A stretch of 64,000 bases of DNA from Streptomyces wuyuanensis (GTDB taxonomy: Bacteria > Actinomycetota > Actinomycetes > Streptomycetales > Streptomycetaceae), in contig NZ_FNHI01000026.1 in assembly GCF_900103455.1 (NCBI RefSeq), forward strand, positions 62,001 through 126,000, given 5' to 3'. The notes below the pieces were generated by a model that saw only the letters and a list, made by a program, of their open reading frames with translations, searched no databases and was not told the origin of the DNA. A program made the translations under genes and the position numbers. This document shows, one piece after another, positions 51,583 through 60,554 of this stretch; within the stretch, counting starts at the first letter, position 1; the number at the start of each line of letters is the position of its first letter.

Positions 51583-54042
51583 TCAGCCCCCACTTGGTGT
51601 GCGGTTGTGCGGTTCCTGCGGAAGCCGGAGGCGTTTGAGGGCGAGTGCGTTGACGGCCACGATGATGCTGGATCCTGACATGGTCAGGGCCGCGATCTCC
51701 GGGCGCAGCACGAGCCCTGTCGCGGGCTCGAAGACTCCGGCGGCGATGGGCAGGGCGATGGCGTTGTAGCCGATGGCCCAGCCGAGGTTCTGCCGCATCT
51801 TGCGCAGGGTGCCCCGGCCGATGCGGAGGGCGGTCGGCACGTCGAGGGGGTCGGAGCGCATGAGTACGACGTCGGCCGTCTCGATGGCGACGTCCGTCCC
51901 CGCCCCGATGGCGATGCCTAGGTCGGCCTGGGCGAGGGCGGGCGCGTCGTTGACACCGTCCCCCACCATGGCCACCTTCCGGCCCTCCTGCTGCAGTTCG
52001 GCGATCTTGGCCGCCTTGTCGCCGGGAAGGACCTCAGCGATGACCGTGTCGATGCCCAGCTGACGGGCGATCCGCTCGGCCGTGGCCTTGTTGTCGCCCG
52101 TGAGCATGACGACGCGAACGCCGAGGGCGTGCAGTTCGGACACGGCGGCGGCCGATGTCTCCCGGGGCGCGTCGGCGATGGCGATCAGCGCCGACGCTCG
52201 TCCGTCGACGGCAGCGATGATCACAGTGCGGCCCGTCGCGGCCAGTTCGTCACGGCGAGGGGAGAGCGGCCCGAGGTCGACTCCCTCGCGCAGCGCCAGT
52301 CGGCGGTTGCCGACCGCGATGCGATGGCCGTCGACGACGGCGGTGGCACCGTGACCGGGCACGTTCTCGAAACGGCGCGCACCGGCTGCCGCAATCCCCC
52401 GCGTCTCCGCATACCTCACGACCGCTTCCGCCAGCGGGTGTTCCGACTCGCGTTCCACGGCCGCCACCAGGCGCAGCACCTCGCTTTCGTCCGCCCCCGG
52501 CGCGGTGACGACTTCCGTCACCTCGGGTTCCCCTTTGGTGAGCGTGCCGGTCTTGTCCATGACGACGGTCTGGATACCGGCGGACGCCTCCAGGGCGGCC
52601 GCGTTCTTGAACAGAACGCCGCGACGGGCGCCCAGACCCGTGCCCACCATGATCGCGGTAGGGGTGGCCAGCCCCAACGCGTCCGGGCAGGTGATGACGA
52701 CGACGGTGATGGCGAACAGCATCGCGGTGCTGAACGGCCGGTCCGTGGCAAGCAGCCACACGGCCAGGGTGAGCGCGCCGCCTACGAGGGCGACGAGAAC
52801 CAGCCAGAATGCGGCCCGGTCGGCCAGTCGCTGGCCCGGCGCCTTCGAGTTCTGCGCCTCCTGGACCAGCTTGACGATCTGGGCGAGCGCGGTGTCGGAG
52901 CCCACCCGGGTGGCGCGGACCCGAAGCGTGCCGTTGGCGTTGAGCGTGGCACCGACCACAGATGATCCGGGGGACTTGTGCACCGGCAGGCTCTCCCCGG
53001 TCACCGTCGACTCGTCGACCTCGCTCTCGCCCTGCTCCACGACCCCGTCCGCGGCGATCTTGGTGCCGGGGCGGACCAGCAGCAGATCGCCGACAGCGAC
53101 GTCCGAGGTCGGCACTTCGACGGGCGCACCGTCACGCACGACCACCGCGCGTGGCGGGGCAAGGTCGAGCAGGGTGCGGATGGCGTCGTTGGCACCGCCC
53201 CGGGCCCGCATCTCAAACCAATGGCCCAGCAGCACGAATGATGCCAGCACCGTGGCCGCCTCATAGAAGACGTCGCCGCCCCCGCTCAATGTGATGACCA
53301 GGGAGTACATCCATCCGGCGCCCACCGCGACCGCGACCAGCACCATCATGTCGAGCGTCCGGGCACGCAAGGCCCGCACCGCTCCCCCGAAGAAGATCGT
53401 GCACGAATACAAGATCACCGGAAGGCTCAGCAGCAGCGCCCACACGTCCTGCCGCAGCCCGAAGGGCACCGGCGCCCGCAGACCGAACACCTCCTCACCG
53501 ATCGGCGACCAGATCACGATCGGAACGGAGAAGATGGCGGCCACCAGGAAGCGGTTGCGCATGTCGGCGACCATGGCCGCCATCGACATGGCGCCATGGC
53601 CGCCGTGACCCATCATCTCGTCCGCGGAGCGCAGGTCCTCCGGAGCCGCAGAGGCCTCAGACACCGGTCCGGGGAGCGCGTGAGAATCGCGTTCTGTCTT
53701 CACCGCCGGGGCACTGGACGCAAGCCCTGGCGGATCGGGCTCGACCATGGGATCGCAGATATGGGACGGCACTACCTGCCCCGCGCAGTGGTAGCCGCAC
53801 TCGCTCACCCACCGCCGAAGCTCCGCCAGCGAGGTCTGCCGCGGGTCGAACACGACCGTGGCCGCCTGCGCCACCGGATTGACCGCGACATCCACCACGC
53901 CGGGACGCCGACCGAGCACCGATTCGACCGTGCTCTGCTGCGACGCCCAGTAGAGGCCACGCACATCGAGCACGGCTGTGCTGCGCTCCTTGGACGGATC
54001 CGCCGACTCTTGCTGCCTGCGATCACCTGGGAGATCGGACAT
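51583..54042 (-). CDS. Heavy-metal P1B-type ATPase with CPD motif and degenerate N-terminal HMA domain
   Basis: An 819-residue pump. A residual heavy-metal-associated domain comes first (AVLDVRGLYWASQQSTVESV) whose CxxC is replaced. A His/Met-rich stretch follows (MMGHGGHGAMSMAAMVADMR), then eight membrane helices. The channel motif in helix 6 is VVITCPDALGLATPTA, with CPD where copper pumps have CPC or CPH. Phosphorylation motif DKTGTLTKG, TGES loop (TVTGESLPVHK), HP motif (ESEHPLAEAV) and hinge GDGVNDAPALAQAD are intact. Start ATG 54042 with GAGGAG eight bases upstream. Closest in layout to CopB-type pumps; metal specificity uncertain. Confidence 0.88.
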   Translation of the reverse strand: MSDLPGDRRQQESADPSKERSTAVLDVRGLYWASQQSTVESVLGRRPGVVDVAVNPVAQAATVVFDPRQTSLAELRRWVSECGYHCAGQVVPSHICDPMVEPDPPGLASSAPAVKTERDSHALPGPVSEASAAPEDLRSADEMMGHGGHGAMSMAAMVADMRNRFLVAAIFSVPIVIWSPIGEEVFGLRAPVPFGLRQDVWALLLSLPVILYSCTIFFGGAVRALRARTLDMMVLVAVAVGAGWMYSLVITLSGGGDVFYEAATVLASFVLLGHWFEMRARGGANDAIRTLLDLAPPRAVVVRDGAPVEVPTSDVAVGDLLLVRPGTKIAADGVVEQGESEVDESTVTGESLPVHKSPGSSVVGATLNANGTLRVRATRVGSDTALAQIVKLVQEAQNSKAPGQRLADRAAFWLVLVALVGGALTLAVWLLATDRPFSTAMLFAITVVVITCPDALGLATPTAIMVGTGLGARRGVLFKNAAALEASAGIQTVVMDKTGTLTKGEPEVTEVVTAPGADESEVLRLVAAVERESEHPLAEAVVRYAETRGIAAAGARRFENVPGHGATAVVDGHRIAVGNRRLALREGVDLGPLSPRRDELAATGRTVIIAAVDGRASALIAIADAPRETSAAAVSELHALGVRVVMLTGDNKATAERIARQLGIDTVIAEVLPGDKAAKIAELQQEGRKVAMVGDGVNDAPALAQADLGIAIGAGTDVAIETADVVLMRSDPLDVPTALRIGRGTLRKMRQNLGWAIGYNAIALPIAAGVFEPATGLVLRPEIAALTMSGSSIIVAVNALALKRLRLPQEPHNRTPSGG

Positions 54043-54637
54043 GGCCACAGCTCCTCGTGCCTGCAGTGATGGCGGTCGCCGAAGCCCCCACCACCCCTCC
54101 CCTGCACACCTCGGCAGCGGTTCGAGCACAGCACCAGTGTCACGCGCGCAGAGAGGCCCCGCCTGCCTGGACGCCTTACCTGCCTCCTCCTCCGGCCCCG
54201 CTGCGGCCGATGAGGTCGATGAGGTCGAATCCCGCATCCGCAAGGCGCCCGCGCCCGCGGACACTTTTCCCACGGGGCCGCCGCTCTGAAGTGCATCTCC
54301 CTGATGAGCCTGGCCCCGCCGGGGAAAGGCCGCAAGCGGGTGGACCACGCGCTGGGAGGCACCCCTCGACGCATCCCCGACCGCCTTCACGGCCACCCGA
54401 CCCCGAGCAACACTTGACCACTCAACAACCAAGATCAGCCGCTGAATTGACACACCCATGTGTCCGACGAGGGTGAGCGGATCGTGGTGCGGGTACGGAC
54501 ACCGCCGTCTTCCCGGTGCGCCGGGCCTCGTCGGGACCGGCGCACGGCCACCACGGGCAGATGGTGGCCGGCGCCGCGGTCGACGGGCGACGGACAGACG
54601 GGCCCCGGAACTGCGCCGGCCCGCAGTTCGAGGCCGG
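54043..54637. other. About 600 bp without a recognised gene
   Basis: Between the CPD-type ATPase and the small secreted protein, both leftward. Probably the ATPase promoter region; no operator like that at 55163 was spotted. Frames present look like shadows. Confidence 0.4.
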
Positions 54638-54958
54638 TCAGCGCATACCTTCGTGTCGGTCTTCGTCGTGGTGCCGGTGCTCGGTCGAACCGCCCGACAT
54701 GCGTTCGGACATCGTCTCTTCCATGTGCTGCCGCGCCTTTTCGCGCTCGGAAGCGGGCAGGTGCTCCGTGCAGTGCCGGATCATCTCGTCCCTGTCCTGA
54801 CCGGCGCGCGCCCCCGGCCCGGTGTCGGAACTCTGTGTAGTGGCGGGCCTGTACTCAGTGGGCGGCACCGCCGCGAACACGGCGGTGGCGCCGTAGATGC
54901 CGACACCGCCGAGGACGGCGGTCGCGACGGTCAGGCCGATGGTCCTGCGCTTGATCAT
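54638..54958 (-). CDS. Small exported His-rich protein of the copper island
   Basis: A 106-residue protein with an N-terminal signal (TIGLTVATAVLGGVGIYGAT). A mature helical part follows (DEMIRHCTEHLPASEREKAR). The C-terminus is Met- and His-rich (MEETMSERMSGGSTEHRHHD), suitable for metal binding. Start ATG 54958 with AAGGAG six bases upstream. It diverges from the cupredoxin-fused ATPase, with a CsoR-like operator between. A periplasm-side copper scavenger is a reasonable guess. Confidence 0.65.
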   Translation of the reverse strand: MIKRRTIGLTVATAVLGGVGIYGATAVFAAVPPTEYRPATTQSSDTGPGARAGQDRDEMIRHCTEHLPASEREKARQHMEETMSERMSGGSTEHRHHDEDRHEGMR

Positions 54959-55162
54959 GATTCGCTCCTTGCGCCAGGAGGGACTGTGTGTCGTCGACGC
55001 TAGGCAAGGGCTGTGAAGGAGCCATGAAGCGCAGATGTGGGAACGCTGTGCACTCGCCGCCTGAAGGACTCCCCCACGCGGAGAGCGTCCGGACCACCAC
55101 CAGCACGAACGCGACCACCAAGCACTCCGCAGCAGCCTCATGGGCTCCAGAGAGCTGTTTGC

Positions 55163-55177
55163 TACCCCTGGGGGGTA
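55163..55177. promoter_or_regulatory. CsoR-like copper operator
   Basis: TACCCCTGGGGGGTA is an inverted repeat of the TACCCC/GGGGTA form bound by actinobacterial CsoR copper repressors. It lies in the divergent region between the small His-rich protein gene and the ATPase unit. No csoR gene is in the window, so the repressor would act in trans. Confidence 0.6.
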
Positions 55178-55208
55178 GGCGTAGCGTCCACAGTGGAGGG
55201 AGGTTCGG

Positions 55209-55352
55209 ATGAAGGGCCGACAGGTTCATCAGGGGGACCGGTTCCTCGCCCCGGACGTCGTGGACGATGCGGTCGTACCACTGTCGGCCTGGAACGGTGT
55301 GTCACCGACGCGATCAAGGGCGATGACCCGCTCATTCACGACGAGGTCGTGA
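55209..55352 (+). CDS. Short ORF with a strong ribosome-binding site
   Basis: ATG 55209 follows GGAGGGAGG at five bases, an excellent Shine-Dalgarno sequence, 32 bp after the CsoR-like operator. The frame gives 47 residues (MKGRQVHQGDRFLAPDVVDD at the start) and then stops. Another frame continues with GLERCVTDAIKGDDPLIHDE, so the gene may be a frameshifted longer one. No family recognised. Confidence 0.35.
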   Translation: MKGRQVHQGDRFLAPDVVDDAVVPLSAWNGVSPTRSRAMTRSFTTRS

Positions 55353-55479
55353 CGGTGCCCTTCCGGCGTCGACGGGACCGGACGAAGGAACTGGTGGCAA
55401 GCCCGACGCGATCGCCGCGATCGTTCGCTGCGAAAGGCAGTGGATGCGCGACGGGGACGCAGCCCATAGGGAGGACGTC

Positions 55480-58002
55480 ATGAGCGCGGACCAGATCGGG
55501 GTCCTCATCGGGGCCTCTGCGCTGATCGCCGGGCTCGCCTGGTTCTTCTTCGGCCCGAGGAAAGCCCAGCCGGCCGAACTCCGGGGCGGCGTCCAGGAGA
55601 TCGGGATAACCGTGAAGGGCGGCTACTCACCGGACCTGATCCGGGTCCGCCAGGGCGTGCCCGTCCGTCTCGTCTTCGACCGCCAGGAGAGCGGAGACTG
55701 CACCTCCCGTGTGCTCTTCCCGGACTTCGCCCTCGCCAAGTCCCTTCCGGCGTACGGCAAGGCAACGGTGGAGTTCACGCCCGACACGGCGGGGCGGTTC
55801 GAATTCGCCTGCGGCATGAGCATGGTGCACGGCACGCTGCTGGTCGAGCCGGGCGCCGGGGACGGTGCCGCCGTACCGTCCGACGTCACCGCGGAGGCAG
55901 CAGTCCTCCCGGTAGCCGTACCGGGCGAGATCGGCACCGGCGAGGCCGAAGCTGCCGAACGCCAGGCGGAGATCAAGGATCTGTCCCGCCGGGTGCTCGC
56001 CGGTGCCGTTCTGTCCGCGCCGGTCGTGCTGGCGGTGATGCTGCACGAGTTCCTCGGTGCCGACGTCCCGGACCTGTTGCTCAACCGGTGGTTCCAGCTC
56101 GCGCTGATCACGCCGGTGATGTTCTACACCGGCTGGCCGATCCACCGGACCGGGTGGCTCGCGCTGCGCACCCGCAGCGCCGAGATGAACACGCTGATCA
56201 CACTGGGGACGTGCGCGGCATACGGCTACAGCCTGCTGGTGACCGTGGCGCCGGGGCTGCTGCCTGCCGGGGTGCGCGAGGTCTACTACGAGGCCGTCGG
56301 GGTCATCCTCACTCTGATTCTGCTGGGCCGGCTGTTCGAGGCGAAGGCCAAGGCGGGCACCGGACAGGCGATCCGTGAACTGCTGGGCTTGCAGGCCAAG
56401 ACGGCTCGGGTCGTCCGGGACGGGACGGAGCTTGAGATACCGGTCGAGGATGTCGTTGCCGGTGATGTCGTCGTGGTCCGCCCTGGGGAGAAGGTCCCGG
56501 TAGACGGGGTCATCGTCGACGGACGCTCCACTCTGGACGAGTCCATGGTGACCGGGGAGTCGATCCCGGTGGCCAAGAGCGTCGGGGACGATGCGATCGG
56601 CGCGACCGTCAACCAGACCGGCGCCTTCCGGCTGAAGGCGACCAATGTCGGCGCCGACACGATGCTGGCGCAGATCATCCGGTTCGTGCAGCAGGCGCAG
56701 GCGTCCAGGGCCCCCATCCAGCGGATCGCCGACCTGGTGGCGAGCTACTTCGTCCCCGCGGTGGTCTTCATCGCCATCGCCACCTTCGCCGTGTGGTACA
56801 TCGCCGGACCCGCCCCGGCCCTGACCTTGGGGCTCGTCTCTGCCGTGGCCGTACTGATCATCGCCTGCCCCTGTGCGCTCGGCCTGGCCACCCCCTTGTC
56901 GGTCATGGTGGGCACCGGCAAGGGCGCGCAGAACGGCATCCTCATCCGCTCCGCCGAGGCTCTGGAAACGGCGCACCGGCTGCAGGCGATCGTGCTGGAC
57001 AAGACCGGCACCATCACCCGGGGCCGGCCCACGCTGACCGATGTGACCCCCTCGAACGGATTCGCCGAGGACGATCTCGTACGCCTGGTCGCCTCGGCCG
57101 AGAAGTCCTCCGAGCACCCCCTCGGCCTGGCCATCGTGCAGGGCGCTGCCGAACGCGGCATCCTCCTCGCGGCGGCGAGCGAGTTCGACTCGGTGACCGG
57201 CAAGGGCGTCACCGCCACTGTCGACGGACACCGTCTCCTCGTGGGGAAGCCCGCCCTGCTCACCGATGCGGGTATCGACACCGCTCCCCTGCAACCAGAG
57301 GCGGACCACCTCGCCGGCGAGGGAAAGACGCCGATCTTCGCGGCGGTCGACGGGCGGCTGGCCGGCGTGGTGGCGGTCGCCGACACCGTCAAGGAGGACT
57401 CGGCCGCCGCCGTCGCCGGACTGAAGCGACTCGGCCTCGAAGTGGTGATGATCACCGGCGACCACCGTCGTACCGCCGAGGCCATCGCACGCCAGGTCGG
57501 CATCGACCGGGTCCTCGCCGAGGTGCTGCCGGAGGACAAGGCGCAGGAGATCCAGCGGCTGCAGGCCGGGGGCAAGCGGGTCGGCATGGTGGGGGATGGC
57601 ATCAACGACGCCCCGGCGCTCGCTCAGGCCGATGTCGGCTTCGCCATCGGCACCGGCACGGACGTCGCCATCGAGGCGTCCGACATCACACTGATCTCGG
57701 GGGCGCTGAGCGGAGTGGTCACCGCTGTGACATTGAGCAGGGCCACCATGCGCAACATCCGCCAGAACCTGGTCCTGGCCTTCGCCTACAACACGGCGGG
57801 CATCCCGCTGGCGGCCGGTGTCCTGTACCCGTTCACCGGCTGGCTGCTCAGCCCGATCACCGCCGCCGCGGCGATGGCACTGTCGTCGCTGTCGGTGGTG
57901 GGCAACGCCAACCGGCTGCGCGCCTTCACCCCGAAGCCGCTCCCCACCCCTACTCAGCAGCCCGCAGAAGCCGAGTCCCCGATCACGGTGGCCACATCAT
58001 GA
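55480..58002 (+). CDS. Copper-transporting P1B-type ATPase fused to an N-terminal cupredoxin domain
   Basis: An 840-residue protein. It has an N-terminal membrane anchor (GVLIGASALIAGLAWFFFGP), then a cupredoxin domain at about residues 30-125 (VQEIGITVKGGYSPDLIRVR; GRFEFACGMSMVHGTLLVEP), which supplies Cys/Met/His ligands. The P-type ATPase follows from about 180. The channel motif is LIIACPCALGLATPLS (CPC, the copper/silver type), phosphorylation site DKTGTITRG, TGES loop (MVTGESIPVAKS), hinge GDGINDAPALAQAD. There is no HMA domain; the cupredoxin takes its place. Start ATG 55480 with GGGAGG six bases upstream. Its stop overlaps the response-regulator start. Confidence 0.9.
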   Translation: MSADQIGVLIGASALIAGLAWFFFGPRKAQPAELRGGVQEIGITVKGGYSPDLIRVRQGVPVRLVFDRQESGDCTSRVLFPDFALAKSLPAYGKATVEFTPDTAGRFEFACGMSMVHGTLLVEPGAGDGAAVPSDVTAEAAVLPVAVPGEIGTGEAEAAERQAEIKDLSRRVLAGAVLSAPVVLAVMLHEFLGADVPDLLLNRWFQLALITPVMFYTGWPIHRTGWLALRTRSAEMNTLITLGTCAAYGYSLLVTVAPGLLPAGVREVYYEAVGVILTLILLGRLFEAKAKAGTGQAIRELLGLQAKTARVVRDGTELEIPVEDVVAGDVVVVRPGEKVPVDGVIVDGRSTLDESMVTGESIPVAKSVGDDAIGATVNQTGAFRLKATNVGADTMLAQIIRFVQQAQASRAPIQRIADLVASYFVPAVVFIAIATFAVWYIAGPAPALTLGLVSAVAVLIIACPCALGLATPLSVMVGTGKGAQNGILIRSAEALETAHRLQAIVLDKTGTITRGRPTLTDVTPSNGFAEDDLVRLVASAEKSSEHPLGLAIVQGAAERGILLAAASEFDSVTGKGVTATVDGHRLLVGKPALLTDAGIDTAPLQPEADHLAGEGKTPIFAAVDGRLAGVVAVADTVKEDSAAAVAGLKRLGLEVVMITGDHRRTAEAIARQVGIDRVLAEVLPEDKAQEIQRLQAGGKRVGMVGDGINDAPALAQADVGFAIGTGTDVAIEASDITLISGALSGVVTAVTLSRATMRNIRQNLVLAFAYNTAGIPLAAGVLYPFTGWLLSPITAAAAMALSSLSVVGNANRLRAFTPKPLPTPTQQPAEAESPITVATS

Positions 58003-58709
58003 CACCCACGACCGCGACCGTCCTCGTCGTCGACGACGAACTGAAACTGCGCGCCCTGGTCCGCGACTACCTGGAGCGCGAGGGGTACGGGGTGCTGGAG
58101 GCGAGCGAAGGCCACCAAGCCCTCGATCTGGCCCGCACCGCCCTGCCCGACCTGATCGTCCTCGATCTCGGGCTGCCCGGCCTGCCCGGCGAGGATGTGG
58201 CCCGGCTGCTGCGCAAGACCAGCGACGTACCCATCGTCATGCTCACCGCCAAGGCCGCCGAGAACGACCGTGTCACGGGGCTGCGCCTCGGCGCGGACGA
58301 CTACGTCGTCAAGCCGTTCAGTCCACGCGAACTGGTCGCCCGGATCGAGGCGGTGCTGCGCCGCGCCCTCGGCGGGCGCGCAGCGGCCGAGGAAGCCGCC
58401 GTCTCGTACGGTGGCGGTCGGCTGCGGATCGACACCGAGCGGCGCGAAGTGCACGCCGACCAGAAGCCGGTGGAACTCACCCGGACCGAGTTCGACCTGC
58501 TCACCGCACTCGCCACGCGCCCCGGTCGGGCATGGACCCGCATGGAGCTGGTCGGCAGGGTCCAGGGCCACACGTTCGAGGCGTACGAGCGCACCATCGA
58601 CGTGCATGTGATGAACCTGCGCCGCAAGCTCGGAGACACTCCGCCGTCCCGCGTGGTCGTCACCGTTCCCGGCGTGGGCTACAAGCTGGGGCTGGACAGA
58701 GATGCGTGA
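57999..58709 (+). CDS. OmpR-family response regulator
   Basis: A 236-residue regulator. The receiver domain has the acidic pair VVDDE, the phospho-acceptor Asp in DLIVLDLGLPGLPG and the Lys in VVKPFSPRELV. The C-terminal winged helix ends with YERTIDVHVMNLRRKLGD and VPGVGYKLG. It overlaps the ATPase gene by four bases and the histidine-kinase gene by eight, so the three genes form one operon. It likely senses copper or envelope stress linked to the pump. Confidence 0.92.
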   Translation: MTPTTATVLVVDDELKLRALVRDYLEREGYGVLEASEGHQALDLARTALPDLIVLDLGLPGLPGEDVARLLRKTSDVPIVMLTAKAAENDRVTGLRLGADDYVVKPFSPRELVARIEAVLRRALGGRAAAEEAAVSYGGGRLRIDTERREVHADQKPVELTRTEFDLLTALATRPGRAWTRMELVGRVQGHTFEAYERTIDVHVMNLRRKLGDTPPSRVVVTVPGVGYKLGLDRDA

Positions 58710-60075
58710 TCTCCTGAAGGGCCGGTTCGCTCGCCGTCTGGCGTTGGCCTTCGCGTTGCTCGGGGTCGGCGCGGCGGCCCTGACCGCCGTCCTGGTCAAC
58801 GTGGCCTTCGGGGCGCGTTTCGACGACTACCTCGCCGAACAGCAGCAGGTCCGCCGGCAGCAGCTGGCCGCTCTGTTCGCGGCCGAGTACCAGCGGGACG
58901 ACGCCTGGAATCCTGCGTCCCTGGACGAGCTCGCCCCGACAGTGACGATGACCGGCTCGCAGGTCGAACTCCGCGGCGAAGGCGGGCAGAAGATCTGGTC
59001 GCTCGCTGACGCCAGCGTGGACCCGGCGATGCTCGCCATGCACCGGACCATGATCGGCACCGGAGAGCTCGGCCCGCCGCGCGCGCTACCCGTCATGGTC
59101 GACGGACAGCAAGTGGGCACCCTCGACGTCCGTGTCCCGCAGGGCCAGATTCCTGCCGTCGACCAGAACTTCCGCTCGGACGTCAACCGCGTGCTCGTCG
59201 TCGGCGGTCTGACAGCGGGGGCGATCGCCCTCGCTTTCGGCCTGTACACCGCACGCCGGGCCACCGCGCCCATCGCCGAACTCACCAGCGTTGCGGGCAA
59301 CTTGGCCACAGGGCAGCGCGACCGGCGCGTTACCACCATCCCCGACAACGAGATCGGCCAACTGGCCACGACCTTCAACACCATGGCCGACCGCGTGAAG
59401 AAGGAGGACGAACTCCGCCGCCTCTTCGCCTCCGACATCGCCCACGAACTGCGCACCCCGCTTGCCATCCTGCGCAGCGAGCTCGAAGCCGTCCAGGACG
59501 GCATCCGCGAAGCCACCCCGCAGGTCATCACCTCCCTGCACGACGAGACCCTGCGCCTGGGACGGCTCATCACCGACCTGGAGACGCTTGCCTCCGCCGA
59601 CGCGGCCGCTTTCACCCTCAAACGGGAACCGCTGTCCCTCACCGCCCTCGTCCGCGACACGGCCGCCCACCTCGCCGACCGGTTCGCCGGGGCCGGGATC
59701 ACCCTGCGCATCGACCTGCCCACAGAGGTACGTGTCGACGGCGACGCGGAACGGCTACGGCAGATCGTCACCAACCAGCTCACCAATGCGCTGAAGTTCG
59801 TTCCCGCGGGCGGCACCGTCATCCTCACTTTGCGCCAGGACCGCGACTGGGCCGAGCTACGGGTGATCGACACCGGTCCCGGGATCCCCGCCGAAGAACT
59901 CCCCCGCGTCTTCGACCGCTTCTTCCGCAGCAGGGCCGCCCGCGCCGACGGATCCGGCATCGGGCTGGCGGTGGCCGCCGAACTCGCCACCGCCCACGGC
60001 GGCACCATCACCGCCGACAGCTCCCCCGGTCACGGCACCACCTTCACCACCCGCCTACCCGCCCTCGACCGCTGA
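58702..60075 (+). CDS. Sensor histidine kinase
   Basis: A 457-residue membrane kinase. Two membrane helices (ALAFALLGVGAAALTAVLV near residues 14-35 and VLVVGGLTAGAIALAFGLY near 165-183) bracket a ~125-residue extracytoplasmic sensor. A HAMP linker and the HisKA phospho-His (ASDIAHELRTPLAILRSELE) follow, then the HATPase N box (NQLTNALKF), G1 (DTGPGIPAEELPRVFDRFFR) and G2 (GSGIGLAVAAELA). The partner of the preceding response regulator. The sensor domain shows no obvious metal-ligand cluster. Confidence 0.92.
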   Translation: MRDLLKGRFARRLALAFALLGVGAAALTAVLVNVAFGARFDDYLAEQQQVRRQQLAALFAAEYQRDDAWNPASLDELAPTVTMTGSQVELRGEGGQKIWSLADASVDPAMLAMHRTMIGTGELGPPRALPVMVDGQQVGTLDVRVPQGQIPAVDQNFRSDVNRVLVVGGLTAGAIALAFGLYTARRATAPIAELTSVAGNLATGQRDRRVTTIPDNEIGQLATTFNTMADRVKKEDELRRLFASDIAHELRTPLAILRSELEAVQDGIREATPQVITSLHDETLRLGRLITDLETLASADAAAFTLKREPLSLTALVRDTAAHLADRFAGAGITLRIDLPTEVRVDGDAERLRQIVTNQLTNALKFVPAGGTVILTLRQDRDWAELRVIDTGPGIPAEELPRVFDRFFRSRAARADGSGIGLAVAAELATAHGGTITADSSPGHGTTFTTRLPALDR

Positions 60076-60554
60076 CTCGCACCGGCCGACGGCCCACGGC
60101 AACCGCAGCGCGCGTCCCCAGGTGTCGGCGAGCGGCCAGGTCGGCTGCTTGATCGCCCGTGGCCGTGGCCGTCCGCTTCGAACCGATCCAAGCGCCTGAC
60201 CTGCGTGGGTTCCCTCATTCTCGTGCCAGACCTCGCTCCCATGAGGCAGCCGACCATCGCCCACCTGGCGGCCGGGGCCTGGCCCGACGGGCTCCCGACC
60301 GGCCTGAACCGTCGCTGCCAGGGCGTCGTTTCGAAGCCCGGACGGGGAGTGGCGCCCAGCCTGGGAGATGGATGGAGGCGTTCTGACGTGGGTCCTCGGC
60401 GGTTCGTGGGGGCCGGGCGATCAGCCGGGCGGATACTGGGAGCTGCGGCGGCAAGGTAGCAGGGCGGTGTGAGACGCGAACCTTTCCATGCGGCTCGCGG
60501 AGGGGAATCCGCCCAGTGCTCGCGGTAGCCGACCGGGTGTGAAAGGAGGGTGTC
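60076..60554. other. About 480 bp, upstream region of the nitroreductase gene
   Basis: Ends the copper operon and holds the promoter of the next gene. No clear dyad of the DosR/OsdR type could be picked out, and no conserved protein is visible. Confidence 0.4.

Noticed and set aside
54043..54459. Extension of the CPD-type ATPase to 958 residues
   Set aside because: The ATG at 54042 has GAGGAG at eight bases, and the extension has no metal-binding or signal features.
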